Shown: positions 54,938 to 64,000, counted from the first letter of the stretch. The stretch: 64,000 nucleotides of DNA from Algoriphagus sp. (GCF_013373065.1 NZ_JABXIN010000011.1:62001-126000); one strand, 5' to 3'. The notes: generated by a model not told the origin, from the sequence alone. Numbers and translations: made by a program.

Positions 54938-55555
54938 CTAAGCAAAAAGCCCAAACATTTCCCGCTCGATTTTTTCAACAATGAAGGAAAAATCCTCTGG
55001 TCTTTCTACAAAGTCCAAATCATTGACATCTATGATCAGTAATTTTCCTTCTTTATACCCTGCAATCCAATCCTCATAATGTTGATTGAGGTTTTTTAGG
55101 TAGTCAATTCGCATGGCAGTTTCATAAGTTCTGCCACGTTTTTCAATCTGCCCTACCAGCTTGGGAATGTCAGCCTTCAGATAAATCAACAAATCCGGAG
55201 CATTGACGTGTTGAATCATGGAGTCGAATAGGCTCCTGTAGTTCCAATAATCTCGTTCAGTTAATAACTTACTCTTATAAAGGTTTGCAGCGAAAATATA
55301 GGCGTCTTCATAAATCGTGCGGTCCTGAATAGTATTCTCCTTGCTTTCCTGAATCTTCCGGATTTGATTGTAGCGGGAGTTAAGAAAATATACTTGAAGG
55401 TGAAAGGCCCATCGCTTCATGTCTTCATAAAAATCGGGGAGGTAAGGATTATTGTCCACCGCTTCAAACTCAGCTTTCCAACCGTAATGTTTGGCAAGCT
55501 TTTCTGTAAGCGTAGTTTTCCCACTTCCGATATTTCCGGATACTGCTAAATGCAT
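54938..55555 (-). CDS. Deoxynucleoside kinase
   Basis: 205 residues. Phosphorylates deoxynucleosides in the salvage pathway. P-loop GNIGSGKTTL near the start, EAVDNNPYLPDFYED, the ERS/DRS-like catalytic motif IQDRTIYEDAYIFA, and LIYLKADIPKLVGQIEKRGRTYE (lid). dGK/dAK-like; substrate preference cannot be read from this. It is followed upstream by hbd with a 16-base gap, same strand. Confidence 0.92.
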   Translation of the reverse strand: MHLAVSGNIGSGKTTLTEKLAKHYGWKAEFEAVDNNPYLPDFYEDMKRWAFHLQVYFLNSRYNQIRKIQESKENTIQDRTIYEDAYIFAANLYKSKLLTERDYWNYRSLFDSMIQHVNAPDLLIYLKADIPKLVGQIEKRGRTYETAMRIDYLKNLNQHYEDWIAGYKEGKLLIIDVNDLDFVERPEDFSFIVEKIEREMFGLFA

Positions 55556-55571
55556 ACTTATTAACTTCTAT

Positions 55572-56462
55572 TTATTTGATGAATCTTGGTGAAACCACCA
55601 ATTCCTTGCTCCCTGGGTTGTATTTGTAAAATCCTTCTCCTGTTTTTACACCTTTGTACCCTGCTTCAACCATATTGATCAGCAAAGGACATGGGGCGTA
55701 TTTTGGGTTACCGAAGCCATCATGGAGCACTCTTAATATGGAAAGACAAACATCCAATCCAATGAAATCTGCCAATTGTAGTGGGCCCATCGGATGTGCC
55801 ATTCCCAATTTCATCACGGTGTCGATTTCTTCCACACCAGCTACACCTTCATACAAACTGTAAATGGCCTCATTGATCATTGGCATCAAAATTCGATTGG
55901 CGACAAATCCAGGGTAGTCATTTACCTCAACAGGAACTTTGCCCAAATCTTTTGATAATTCCATGATCGTTTTTGTGACTTCATCTGAAGTTGCATAACC
56001 ACGGATGACCTCTACCAACTTCATCACAGGAACCGGGTTCATGAAGTGCATCCCAATTACTTGAGCCGGACGCTTTGTAGCTGCTGCGATTTTTGTAATG
56101 GATATGGAAGAGGTATTGGTAGCAAGAATGGCAGCAGGTGGAGTCAATTCATCCAACTGACGGAAAAGGTCCAATTTGATGGCCATGTTTTCGGTAGCTG
56201 CTTCCACAACCAAATCGGCAGTCTGAACGCCTGCATTTAAATCGGTGAAGGTTTGGATTCGGGCCAAAGCAGCTTCTTTTTCACTTTCAGAAATGACACC
56301 TTTGGAAACCTGTCGATCCAAGTTTTTGCCTATCGTAGCCAAAGCCTTTTGCAAAAACTCTTCTTTAAGATCAACCAAAGATACTTTATATCCTCGCTGT
56401 GCAAACACATGGGCAATGCCATTTCCCATGGTTCCAGAACCGATTACTGTAATATTTTTCAT
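55572..56462 (-). CDS. hbd: 3-hydroxybutyryl-CoA dehydrogenase
   Basis: 296 residues. NAD(P)-dependent oxidation of 3-hydroxybutyryl-CoA. TVIGSGTMGNGIAHVFAQRGYKV (dinucleotide), VVEAATENM, catalytic His in VIGMHFMNPVPVMKLVEV, and MGPLQLADFIGLDVCL, GEGFYKYNPG. Very close to clostridial-type Hbd. A second, more divergent 3-hydroxyacyl dehydrogenase exists at 28281. May complete the crotonyl-CoA route begun by GcdH, though the two loci are 13 kb apart. Confidence 0.95.
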   Translation of the reverse strand: MKNITVIGSGTMGNGIAHVFAQRGYKVSLVDLKEEFLQKALATIGKNLDRQVSKGVISESEKEAALARIQTFTDLNAGVQTADLVVEAATENMAIKLDLFRQLDELTPPAAILATNTSSISITKIAAATKRPAQVIGMHFMNPVPVMKLVEVIRGYATSDEVTKTIMELSKDLGKVPVEVNDYPGFVANRILMPMINEAIYSLYEGVAGVEEIDTVMKLGMAHPMGPLQLADFIGLDVCLSILRVLHDGFGNPKYAPCPLLINMVEAGYKGVKTGEGFYKYNPGSKELVVSPRFIK

Positions 56463-56616
56463 AAAAGAAAGTTGTTTAAAATGATTTATTTGGGTTTAAT
56501 ATTCTTTCCTAATTAGAGTTTCAAAACTACCCCTGAAAAGGAGTTTTTCCAATTTTTAACTGGAGCATCTCTGACTTTGTTTGTCTCAAATTTCGGAGAG
56601 TGGATGAATTATCCCT

Positions 56617-56624
56617 TACCTTTG
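56617..56624 (+). promoter_or_regulatory. Exact TAnnTTTG -7 box immediately before a start codon
   Basis: TACCTTTG ends 4 bases before the ATG at 56629, so transcription would begin at or near the A of the start codon (leaderless-type). A weak TTC (56592-56594) stands in place of a -33 TTG. Confidence 0.4.
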
Positions 56625-56628
56625 GGAT

Positions 56629-57462
56629 ATGGAAGAACTCGGTCAAATTAGTTTACTACCCATCAATAGGTTTACAGACTTTGGGGCTTATCTGGCTACT
56701 AAATCCGGTGAGGAAGTTTTATTACCTAAGCGTTATCTGACTGGAACTGAGCGTGAAGGTGATGTCCTTTCCGTTTTTATTTACACAGATAGTGAAGATC
56801 GGCCTGTCGCTGTTACAGATACTCCAAAGGCTATTTTAGATCAGTGGGCAGTGCTTGAAGTAAAAGAAGTAACACCTATTGGTGCTTTTTTGGATTGGGG
56901 ATTACCGAAAGATCTTTTTGTCCCTAAAGCAGAAATGGGGAAGTCCATGCAAGTCGGCCAAAAGTATCTAGTAAAGGTTTGTATGGATTACCGAACCAAC
57001 CGATTGATTGGATCCGGCAAATACCGAGATTTCTTTTATCCCGCGCCAAAAGACTATGAGCCTGGAAATGAAGTTGAGGGATTGATTTTTGAAAAAACAG
57101 ATTTGGGCTACAAGGTTTTACTTGAAGATCGCTATGAAGGTTTGATTTATGCCAATGAGGTTTTTCAACCAATTAAGATTGGAGAGCGAAAGCATCTGTT
57201 TGTGAAAAAAAGAAGAGATGATGGGAAAATAGATTTACAACTTTTACCCACCGGGCGAGCCAAATATGAAGAAGGAGCAGAGAAGATTCTTGAAATTTTG
57301 AACGAAAAAGGCTTTTTGCCTTTACATGATAAATCTGATCCTGAGGAGATCAAGGCCATGCTCGGAATGAGTAAAAAACACTTTAAGCAGTGTATTGGCC
57401 AACTTTACAAAGCTCGCGAAATACAGATATTGGATGATGGAATACACCTTTCCAAAAAATAG
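56629..57462 (+). CDS. CvfB-like S1 RNA-binding protein
   Basis: 277 residues. Three tandem OB/S1-like domains followed by a winged-helix: ISLLPINRFTDFGAYLATKSGEEVLLPKRYL, EVKEVTPIGAFLDWGLPKDLFVPKAEM, and GLIFEKTDLGYKVLLEDRYEGLIYANEVFQP; the C-terminus (about 210-277, KEMLGMSKKHFKQCIGQLYKAREIQILDDGIHL) is the wHTH. CvfB homologues bind RNA and affect virulence-gene expression in Staphylococcus; the target here is unknown. Confidence 0.9.
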   Translation: MEELGQISLLPINRFTDFGAYLATKSGEEVLLPKRYLTGTEREGDVLSVFIYTDSEDRPVAVTDTPKAILDQWAVLEVKEVTPIGAFLDWGLPKDLFVPKAEMGKSMQVGQKYLVKVCMDYRTNRLIGSGKYRDFFYPAPKDYEPGNEVEGLIFEKTDLGYKVLLEDRYEGLIYANEVFQPIKIGERKHLFVKKRRDDGKIDLQLLPTGRAKYEEGAEKILEILNEKGFLPLHDKSDPEEIKAMLGMSKKHFKQCIGQLYKAREIQILDDGIHLSKK

Positions 57463-57495
57463 ATTAGGAGTTTACTATTGATCCAAAGTTCTAAA

Positions 57496-57984
57496 ATGGA
57501 TTTAGAAAGTTTCAAAAAAGAAAGTCAATCTGACTTCCCCGGAAACAAAAAATTGCGGGATAGGCTAAAGCGCTTAAAGCCTAAAGAGTTGGATCAAAAA
57601 TTCGAAGAATACCATGAGGAGGTGTTTGAAAATTTGGATTGTTTGGATTGCGCAAATTGCTGTAAAACCACAAGTCCGATTTTCTTGCTAACAGATATCG
57701 ATCGTTTAGCCAGAGTTTTTAAGCTAAAGCAGGCTGTTTTTATTGAAGAATATTTGGAACGCGATGAGGAGGGAGATTACGTGCTAAAATCCTCGCCTTG
57801 TCCTTTCTTGGGATTGGATAATAAATGTTTGGTTTATGAGGATCGACCGAAAGCTTGTCGAGAATACCCTCATACCAATCGGAAAAATATAAGAGGGATT
57901 CTTAACTTGACCCTGAAAAACACATTGGTCTGTCCGGCGGTACACAAAATTTTCCGCCAGTTAGACAAAGAATATAGGAAGTAA
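57496..57984 (+). CDS. YkgJ-family cysteine cluster protein
   Basis: 162 residues from the ATG at 57496 (a TTG at 57478 is the alternative). Cys-rich metal cluster: CLDCANCC (CxxCxxCC), then CPFL and KCLVYEDRPKACREYPH, the usual YkgJ set, probably binding Fe-S or zinc. Cytosolic; function of the family is poorly known. It follows the S1 protein by 33 bases. Confidence 0.9.
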   Translation: MDLESFKKESQSDFPGNKKLRDRLKRLKPKELDQKFEEYHEEVFENLDCLDCANCCKTTSPIFLLTDIDRLARVFKLKQAVFIEEYLERDEEGDYVLKSSPCPFLGLDNKCLVYEDRPKACREYPHTNRKNIRGILNLTLKNTLVCPAVHKIFRQLDKEYRK

Positions 57985-58004
57985 GCCGAATTTTTGGCTT
58001 TTTT
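57983..58004 (+). terminator. Weak Rho-independent terminator
   Basis: 5-bp stem AAGCC/GGCTT with an 8-base loop and a following T4 run, overlapping the YkgJ stop codon. Confidence 0.4.
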
Positions 58005-58029
58005 GAGAATCAAACCTATAAATAACTCT

Positions 58030-58962
58030 ATGGAACAAGCGGAAACACACTTTTTGGGAGTGGATGTGGGCGGAACCCATTTGAAGATTGGATTAGTTAA
58101 TAAAAACGGTGAAATCCTTGATTTTGAGAAGGAAGACACAACTCCTTTTCGTGATCACCCGAAGGGTTTTGGCTACGCATTTACCGAAGGTCTTTCAAAA
58201 TATCTTCGAAAATATCCCCAAGTTGAGAAAATTGGAATTGGGCTTCCGGGCTTGATTTCTAAGGATCGGACCACTCCACTTGAAATCCCTGCAATTCCTA
58301 GCTTAAATAATTTTAACCTAAAAGAAATTCTGGAGGCTAGTTATCCTGACAAAGATTTTTTCTTGGAAAATGATGCTGCTGCTGCAGCTATTGGAGAGTT
58401 CTATTTTGGAAAAGACGATCCATCTGATAATTTCCTTTTTATTACCCTAGGTACTGGAATTGGAAGTGCCTTGGTTTTAGACGGGAATGTCTTCAAAGGT
58501 TCTAGAGGAAATGCTATGGAAATGGGACATATGCTTTCCAAAGGAAGTGCTAGGCTAGAAACCTTGATTGGAAGAAAGGGGATTCTGGATATTTTGGAGC
58601 GCATGATTGCTGCTTTTCCAGATAAGGCAGGTAGGTTACAAGGGGCAACCTTGGGTGCTCATTTGCTTGTCGAAACAGCTCGGGAAGGAAATCCAGTTTC
58701 CTTGATGGTTTTCGAAGAGGTAGGAGAAATTTTAGGCCAGGCAATTGTATCCACCGTGAGAATTCTGGACGTAACAGAAGTTTATTTTGGTGGTGGAATA
58801 TCTGCCGGTTTGGAATTTATGATGCCAGCATTGGAGCGTACCATTCGTCAGTACCTTACCAATTACTACAACAAAGACTTGAAATTGAAGAAAGCAACAC
58901 TAGAAAATGATGCTGGAACACTTGGAGCGGCTGCGCTCTGTTTTATGGGTTCAGGTCTGTAA
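58030..58962 (+). CDS. ROK family sugar kinase
   Basis: 310 residues from the ATG at 58030 (a TTG at 57994 is the upstream option). ATP-binding FLGVDVGGTHLKIGLV, catalytic Asp in LENDAAAAAIGE, GTGIGSALVLDGNVFKGSRG and GGGISAG. The expected ROK zinc-binding Cys-rich loop (CxCGxxGC) is not present after the GHM motif (GHMLSKGSARLETLIG). It could be a glucokinase or similar sugar kinase; substrate not determinable. Its last 20 bases overlap the convergent lipoprotein gene. Confidence 0.88.
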   Translation: MEQAETHFLGVDVGGTHLKIGLVNKNGEILDFEKEDTTPFRDHPKGFGYAFTEGLSKYLRKYPQVEKIGIGLPGLISKDRTTPLEIPAIPSLNNFNLKEILEASYPDKDFFLENDAAAAAIGEFYFGKDDPSDNFLFITLGTGIGSALVLDGNVFKGSRGNAMEMGHMLSKGSARLETLIGRKGILDILERMIAAFPDKAGRLQGATLGAHLLVETAREGNPVSLMVFEEVGEILGQAIVSTVRILDVTEVYFGGGISAGLEFMMPALERTIRQYLTNYYNKDLKLKKATLENDAGTLGAAALCFMGSGL

Positions 58963-59344
58963 TTGTTACTTCAGAAACTTTGGATAATGCATTCATTCGG
59001 AAAAGAACCTTTAGGGGTTCTTTTTCGCTTTCTACCCCTTCACAATCTGAGCTTGGTTCCAAGTAGTAGAAAAAGAAGCTTTGGCTTTTGTCTACTAATT
59101 CCACTCGATCCGGCCTTCCGAAAGTTTTAATCAAAGCCTGATTGCTAGCTCCCAAAAAGTTATTTTTAATTTTTTCAAGCTCATCTAAGTCTTGAAGCCG
59201 AAGGCCCTTGCAGCCATCTCGATCAGCCTTCCAATTTTCTAAATTGACAGCACCTGCATCCAATTTTGAATCACAGGCAAAAAGGAGTAAGGAAAGAATT
59301 CCTAAAATGAGGAATTGCGAAAGTTGGTTTCGAAGTTTTTTCAT
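58943..59344 (-). CDS. Small lipoprotein (SmpA/OmlA-like fold possible)
   Basis: 133 residues from the ATG at 59344, which places a lipobox LLLFACDSK with Cys24 after a basic start (MKKLRN); the longer start at 59368 would add eight residues. The mature part has DLDELEKIKNNFLGASNQALIKTFGRPDRVE, a helix-turn typical of BamE/SmpA-like small domains, then SFFFYYLEP. Function unknown. Confidence 0.75.
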   Translation of the reverse strand: MKKLRNQLSQFLILGILSLLLFACDSKLDAGAVNLENWKADRDGCKGLRLQDLDELEKIKNNFLGASNQALIKTFGRPDRVELVDKSQSFFFYYLEPSSDCEGVESEKEPLKVLFRMNALSKVSEVTITDLNP

Positions 59345-59482
59345 TCTAATGGCAAAGGTAATGTCCATTTTTTTGACATCAAGTCGAATTTGAAATCGAG
59401 TACTTTTTATTTGATCAAATTTGTTTCGTTAAAATTCTGATTTGACTTAGGGTAAAAGGAATTTGAAAACGAAGGACAGTAT

Positions 59483-59503
59483 TTGAGACAATATTTGTCA
59501 CAA
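59483..59503. promoter_or_regulatory. Imperfect palindrome upstream of topoisomerase IV operon (possible operator)
   Basis: TTGaGACAATATTTGTCaCAA: a 5-bp arm pair GACAA/TTGTC around TAT, extended to TTG...CAA. The first half repeats at 59475-59485 (GACAGTATTTG). Lies about 70 bases before the ATG at 59572. Regulator unknown. Confidence 0.35.
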
Positions 59504-59571
59504 TCCTAAACCCGATAAATCACATTCTGTTTGGCCAAATCCTGTATATTAGCGCAACTAAATTCAAGCAT

Positions 59572-60069
59572 ATGTATTATCGATTTGGGAAAGCTTTCTA
59601 TTTCCTGAGCATCTTGTTTTTCCTCTTTTTCTTATTGTATTTCTACTCGGCTCTTCCTGAGCAAGTTTCACTACGCCCTTCGTCTGAAGGAGAAGAAACC
59701 TTCCGTTGGAGTAGGGGTAATTTCTTCTATGGAATGGTTGCGCTTTTTGTTTTATTTAATGCCATCGCTCTACTTCCTCCAAAAATGTTGGAAACTAAAA
59801 CTTCCATGAAACTGCATCGGATTTTCCCAAAAGGTGATCCCTTTAGAGATTATATTTTGACTTGGTTTTATTCCTTTGGAGGAATTTTAAATTTAAGTTT
59901 GGGTATGATGGTCTTTTACACTCATTCCATCAATAATCAGCAAGAAATAGGCTCCGATCAGTTCAGTTTCTTCTTTTATTTAATCCCAATTCTCCTTGCA
60001 GTTTGGGTCCTCGCACTTTTTTTGCTATTTGTTGGAAAAACCAAGCAACTCCAAAATCAATCTGAGTAA
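59572..60069 (+). CDS. Four-helix membrane protein upstream of parE
   Basis: 165 residues with four predicted helices at about 7-27, 50-68, 93-115 and 130-153 (last: [20 protein letters not shown]). No signal peptide cleavage evident. It stops 5 bases before parE, so it is probably transcribed with the topoisomerase IV genes. No family assigned; no obvious role in supercoiling. Confidence 0.7.
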   Translation: MYYRFGKAFYFLSILFFLFFLLYFYSALPEQVSLRPSSEGEETFRWSRGNFFYGMVALFVLFNAIALLPPKMLETKTSMKLHRIFPKGDPFRDYILTWFYSFGGILNLSLGMMVFYTHSINNQQEIGSDQFSFFFYLIPILLAVWVLALFLLFVGKTKQLQNQSE

Positions 60070-60074
60070 AAGTA

Positions 60075-61976
60075 ATGGCAAACAATCCTGTAAATTACAC
60101 AGAAGACAGTATTAAATCCCTTGACTGGCGCGAGCATATTCGCTTACGTCCTGGTATGTACATTGGGAAATTAGGAGATGGAAGTGCCCAAGATGATGGG
60201 ATTTATGTCCTTGTAAAAGAGGTTGTAGACAATTCCATTGACGAACACATGATGGGATATGGCAGGACCATCGATATAAAGATTTCCGAGCATCGGGTGG
60301 AAGTGCGGGATTATGGAAGAGGAATTCCTTTGGGTAAAGTCATTGATTGTGTTTCTAAAATCAATACTGGAGGAAAGTATGATTCCGGAGCCTTTCAAAA
60401 GTCTGTGGGTTTAAATGGAGTTGGTACCAAAGCTGTAAACGCACTTTCGGAGTATTTCAAAGTGCAATCCTTTCGGGATGGGGAAAGCAAGGTGGCTGAG
60501 TTTGAAAAAGGGGTTTTGATTCAGGATAAAAAGATTGAAAAAACATCCGAGCGAAACGGAACGAAAGTAATTTTTTCACCTGATTCTACCGTTTTCAAAA
60601 ACTACCATTTCATTCCAGAATACCTTGAAAATCAAATCTGGAATTATGCTTACCTCAATGCTGGTTTAACAATCAATTACAATGGCAAGAAGTATTTTTC
60701 CGACAAAGGCTTGTATGACTTGCTTTCCAATAAAGTAGATGAAGAGTCTATCCGATACCCTATTATTCATTTGAAAGGGAATGATATCGAAATGGCTTTG
60801 ACTCACTCCAATCAGTATGGTGAGGAATATTATTCCTTCGTAAATGGTCAATTCACTACTCAAGGAGGTACACACTTAGCTGCTTTCCGTGAAGCCATAG
60901 TCAAAACTGTTAGAGAATTTTACAAAAAAGATTTTGATGCTTCTGATATTCGTCAGAGCGTTGTTGGAGCTATAGCTGTAAGAGTTCAGGAGCCAGTCTT
61001 TGAATCTCAAACAAAAACCAAGCTTGGTTCTCAAAATGTAGGCCCTGAAGGTCCAACCCTTCGAACTTTCGTCAATGATTTTGTTAAGACTGAACTGGAT
61101 AATTACCTGCATAAGAATCCAGCAACTGCAGATGCACTCTTAAAAAGAATTCTTCAGTCTGAGCGGGAGCGTAAGGAAATTTCCGGAATCAAGAAATTAG
61201 CGAATGAACGAGCTAAAAAGGCTAATCTCCACAATAAAAAATTAAGAGATTGTCGAGTTCATTACGATGATAACAAGGCAGATGAAGATTTGAAAAACAA
61301 TACCATGCTCTTCATCACGGAAGGTGACTCTGCCTCGGGCTCCATTACCAAATCCCGTGATGTACAGACCCAAGCGGTTTTTTCACTGCGTGGTAAGCCG
61401 TTGAATTGTTATGGAATGACCAAAAAGGTGGTCTATGAAAATGAAGAATTTAACCTTCTTCAGCATGCTTTGAATATTGAGGACGGGATAGAGGGTCTTC
61501 GGTATAGAAAGATTGTTATTGCGACTGATGCTGATGTGGATGGAATGCACATTCGTCTTTTGATTATGACCTATTTCTTACAGTTTTTTCCGGACTTGGT
61601 GAAAAATGGTCATTTATTTATTCTGGATACTCCTCTCTTCCGAGTTCGAAATAAAAAGGAGACCATCTACTGTTATTCGGATGAAGAGCGGCAACGAGCG
61701 ATTCATAAGCTTGGAAACAAGCCAGAGATTACCCGATTCAAAGGGTTAGGAGAGATTTCTCCAGAGGAGTTTGGCAAATTTATCGGAGAAGACATTCGCT
61801 TGGAGCCAATTATCCTTAGAAAAGACACCAAGATTGCTGACTTGCTTGGATTCTACATGGGTAAAAATACTCCAGACCGTCAAAACTTTATCATTAAAAA
61901 CCTGAAGGTCGAAAAGGACTTGGCTTTGGATGATCCAAAGAATGAGCCTGAGGCTGAAGAGGAAGAAGCTGCATAA
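60075..61976 (+). CDS. parE: DNA topoisomerase IV subunit B
   Basis: 633 residues. ATPase subunit that decatenates chromosomes with ParC. GHKL ATPase motifs: [16 protein letters not shown] and [37 protein letters not shown] and DADVDGMHI. The partner gene parC follows after 71 bases, which favours ParE over GyrB (GyrB is often longer and next to gyrA, elsewhere here). C-terminal tail acidic ([10 protein letters not shown]). Confidence 0.93.
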   Translation: MANNPVNYTEDSIKSLDWREHIRLRPGMYIGKLGDGSAQDDGIYVLVKEVVDNSIDEHMMGYGRTIDIKISEHRVEVRDYGRGIPLGKVIDCVSKINTGGKYDSGAFQKSVGLNGVGTKAVNALSEYFKVQSFRDGESKVAEFEKGVLIQDKKIEKTSERNGTKVIFSPDSTVFKNYHFIPEYLENQIWNYAYLNAGLTINYNGKKYFSDKGLYDLLSNKVDEESIRYPIIHLKGNDIEMALTHSNQYGEEYYSFVNGQFTTQGGTHLAAFREAIVKTVREFYKKDFDASDIRQSVVGAIAVRVQEPVFESQTKTKLGSQNVGPEGPTLRTFVNDFVKTELDNYLHKNPATADALLKRILQSERERKEISGIKKLANERAKKANLHNKKLRDCRVHYDDNKADEDLKNNTMLFITEGDSASGSITKSRDVQTQAVFSLRGKPLNCYGMTKKVVYENEEFNLLQHALNIEDGIEGLRYRKIVIATDADVDGMHIRLLIMTYFLQFFPDLVKNGHLFILDTPLFRVRNKKETIYCYSDEERQRAIHKLGNKPEITRFKGLGEISPEEFGKFIGEDIRLEPIILRKDTKIADLLGFYMGKNTPDRQNFIIKNLKVEKDLALDDPKNEPEAEEEEAA

Positions 61977-62047
61977 GTTTTATTATGCCTTGAATTTGCG
62001 GTATAAGGGTGTTTTCATTGGTTAAAGCTTAAGAAAAAACTGTCAAA

Positions 62048-64000
62048 ATGAGTGACAACGAAAATATAATCAATCCCGGAGACGAGAACCTGCACGATTC
62101 GGTTCCTGTGACGGGGATGTATAAAGACTGGTTCTTGGATTATGCTTCCTATGTAATTTTGGAGCGAGCAGTTCCGGCAATTGAAGATGGGTTGAAGCCA
62201 GTTCAGAGAAGAATTTTGCATGCCATGAAGGAAATGGACGATGGCAGATTCAACAAAGTGGCTAATATCATCGGTCAATCCATGCAATACCATCCCCATG
62301 GAGATGCTTCAATTGGTGATGCCATTGTCAATTTGGGACAAAAGGATTTATTGATTGAGACGCAGGGTAACTGGGGTGATATCCGAACAGGTGATTCAGC
62401 TGCCGCTGCTCGTTATATTGAAGCTCGCCTTTCTAAGTTTGCGCTTGAGGTTGTTTTTAATCCGCAAACGACTGATTGGCAACTTTCTTACGATGGTCGA
62501 AAACGAGAACCAGTTACGCTGCCTGTAAAATTCCCGCTTTTGCTTGCCCAAGGGGTAGAGGGGATTGCAGTTGGGCTTTCGACGAAAATCCTTCCTCATA
62601 ATTTCTGTGAACTCATTGAAGGCTCCATTGAAATTCTAAAAGGGAATAAAACCAATATACTTCCTGATTTCCTTACTGGGGGCTTGGCTGATTTTAGTGA
62701 ATACAATGGAGGTCTGAGAGGTGGGAAAGTAAAGGTTCGTGCGAGAATTGAAGAGGAGGATACCAAGATTTTGGTTATCAAAGAAATACCTTATGGGACA
62801 ACTACCGATTCTCTTATTGATTCGATTTTGAAAGCCAATGATAAAGGCAAAATCAAAATCAAGAAAGTTGTAGATAATACGGCAAAGAATGTTGAAATAC
62901 AGGTTCATTTGGCCTCTGGTGTTTCACCGGATGTAACCATTGATGCGCTTTATGCATTTACGGATTGTGAGGTTTCTATCTCACCAAATGCCTGCGTGAT
63001 CATCAATGAGAAACCGGTATTCCTTTCTGTCAATGACATTCTAGAATACAATACCAAGCAAACCAAAAAGCTCCTTAAGCAGGAATTAGAGATCCGAAAA
63101 GGGGAGTTAATGGAGAAGCTTTTGTTTTCTTCCTTAGAAAAAATCTTTATTGAGAATCGAATCTATAGAGACATTGAAGAATGTACGACTTGGGAAGAAG
63201 TTCTTCAGGCCATTGACAAAGGATTGGATCCTTATAAACCTGATTTTTATAGAGAGATTACCCAGGATGACTTGGTTCGTTTGACGGAAATCAAGATCAA
63301 GCGGATTTCCAAGTATGACTCTTTCAAAGCTGATGAATTGATGCGTCGATTGGAAGAAGAACTGAAGGAAGTAAATTACAATCTTCGACATCTTACTGAA
63401 TACTCCATTAAGTATTATGAAAGGCTTTTGGAGAAATATGGTAAAGGACGAGAGCGAAAAACTGAGATTCGTGCTTTTGATACCATTCAAGCTACTGTTG
63501 TAGCTGCTAACAATGCAAAGTTGTATGTAAACCGAAAAGATGGTTTTGTTGGCTTTGGTCTTAAGAAGGACGAGTTTGTTTGTGATTGTTCTGATTTGGA
63601 TGACATCATTGCGATCCGGAAAGATGGGAAAATGATGGTGTCTAAGATCCAGGATAAGCTTTTCATGGGGAAAGACATTCTTCATGTAGGTATTTTCCGA
63701 AAGAATGATGACCGCCTGACTTTTAATTTGATTTATCTGGATGGAGCCAGTGGTCGTGCAATGGTCAAGCGCTTCCAACCTGGAGGTGTTACTCGGGATC
63801 GTGAGTATGATCTCACCAAAGGCACGAAAGGGTCTAAAGTTTTGTATTTGACTGCCAATCCTAACGGAGAAGCTGAAATTGTAACGGTTTATCTCACACA
63901 AGGAGCGAAGGCTAGGGTGAAAGTTTTTGATTTTGATTTTGCCACCTTGGATATCAAAGGACGGGGTGCTGGAGGAAATATTTTGACTAAGTATCCTGTA
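62048..64000 (+). CDS. parC: DNA topoisomerase IV subunit A, 3' end beyond window
   Basis: At least 651 residues from the ATG at 62048; the frame stays open to the window edge. The start is MSDNENIINPGDENLHDSVP, then GMYKDWFLDYASYVILERAVPAIEDGLKPVQRRILHAM. The active-site tyrosine is Tyr123 (ARYIEAR). Winged-helix and coiled-coil tower (RLEEELKEVNYNLRHL) are seen, and no GyrA box in the visible part. Sits directly after parE, as usual in Bacteroidota. Confidence 0.94.
   Translation, partial: MSDNENIINPGDENLHDSVPVTGMYKDWFLDYASYVILERAVPAIEDGLKPVQRRILHAMKEMDDGRFNKVANIIGQSMQYHPHGDASIGDAIVNLGQKDLLIETQGNWGDIRTGDSAAAARYIEARLSKFALEVVFNPQTTDWQLSYDGRKREPVTLPVKFPLLLAQGVEGIAVGLSTKILPHNFCELIEGSIEILKGNKTNILPDFLTGGLADFSEYNGGLRGGKVKVRARIEEEDTKILVIKEIPYGTTTDSLIDSILKANDKGKIKIKKVVDNTAKNVEIQVHLASGVSPDVTIDALYAFTDCEVSISPNACVIINEKPVFLSVNDILEYNTKQTKKLLKQELEIRKGELMEKLLFSSLEKIFIENRIYRDIEECTTWEEVLQAIDKGLDPYKPDFYREITQDDLVRLTEIKIKRISKYDSFKADELMRRLEEELKEVNYNLRHLTEYSIKYYERLLEKYGKGRERKTEIRAFDTIQATVVAANNAKLYVNRKDGFVGFGLKKDEFVCDCSDLDDIIAIRKDGKMMVSKIQDKLFMGKDILHVGIFRKNDDRLTFNLIYLDGASGRAMVKRFQPGGVTRDREYDLTKGTKGSKVLYLTANPNGEAEIVTVYLTQGAKARVKVFDFDFATLDIKGRGAGGNILTKYPV

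Noticed and set aside
63134-63901. Long open frame on the - strand (255 residues) opposite parC
   Set aside because: It lies wholly opposite a well supported topoisomerase gene, its translation has no recognisable domain and it has no independent promoter or neighbour support; it is a shadow of parC.
1-64000. Search by eye for CRISPR arrays, tRNA, rRNA, prophage, toxin-antitoxin or an intact transposase
   Set aside because: No repeated spacer pattern, cloverleaf, integrase or transposase reading frame was seen.

Overview
The window is a 64 kb chromosomal stretch from a member of the phylum Bacteroidota, most likely the Cytophagales (Algoriphagus/Cyclobacteriaceae-like). The grounds are: two secreted proteins ending in type IX secretion C-terminal domains (364-2025 and 37291-41034), many SPOR/TPR/outer-membrane-barrel proteins, DUF2911, DUF1573, PIG-L and SSS families in their usual Bacteroidota forms, promoter-like TTG...TAnnTTTG sequences, few Shine-Dalgarno sites, and moderate-to-low GC. 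Genes are densely packed with no gap above 300 bases. I saw no rRNA, tRNA, CRISPR array, prophage or intact insertion sequence. Most of the window is ordinary core genome.

Layout. 1-9576: end of a probable lipoprotein, a T9SS subtilase, rpe, a small secreted protein, an outer-membrane barrel protein, gyrA, a TPR protein and a PagL-like lipid A deacylase. 9674-17518: a secreted PIG-L deacetylase, a 34-residue membrane peptide and a sodium symporter in one operon, a 119-bp element bounded by perfect 16-bp inverted repeats, then DUF2911, a 2-hydroxyacid dehydrogenase, a universal stress protein and a TPR protein. 17634-28288: a long + strand run of holA, a giant TPR protein, a barrel protein, a SPOR protein, ExbB, ExbD, TonB, folC and trmB, which looks like a dedicated envelope energy-transduction cluster between housekeeping genes.

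28281-32165 (- strand): 3-hydroxyacyl-CoA dehydrogenase, an APH-fold kinase, an acyl-CoA dehydrogenase of the ACAD10/11 type and an SDR. Together they look like a split version of the ACAD10/11 (levulinate Lva-type) route for 4-hydroxyacyl-CoA breakdown. This is the most interesting metabolic unit here. 32275-41034: a quinone-reductase-like MDR, a small acidic protein, an esterase, trpS, a DUF1573 protein and a giant T9SS phosphoesterase-like protein with altered catalytic residues.

41115-46095: glutaryl-CoA dehydrogenase divergent from tryptophan 2,3-dioxygenase, which are the late and first enzymes of one tryptophan route, followed by a tight pair of an M19-like amidohydrolase and an alpha/beta hydrolase, both without signal peptides. 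46290-50723 (- strand): an orphan Hpt protein, a DPP-IV-like S9 peptidase and a lipoprotein gamma-glutamyltransferase. 50892-54874 (+): a 48-residue membrane protein, DUF2452, an unknown protein, a membrane-bound LytTR regulator, a beta-lactamase-fold hydrolase and a duplicated lipocalin-like protein. 54938-64000: deoxynucleoside kinase, 3-hydroxybutyryl-CoA dehydrogenase, a CvfB-like S1 protein, a YkgJ cysteine-cluster protein, a ROK kinase, a small lipoprotein, a four-helix membrane protein and the topoisomerase IV genes parE and parC, the latter cut by the window edge.

No clearly new defence or mobile system is visible. The candidates worth pursuing are the split ACAD10/11 module, the hydrolase/M19 pair, the inverted-repeat element and the LytTR cluster.
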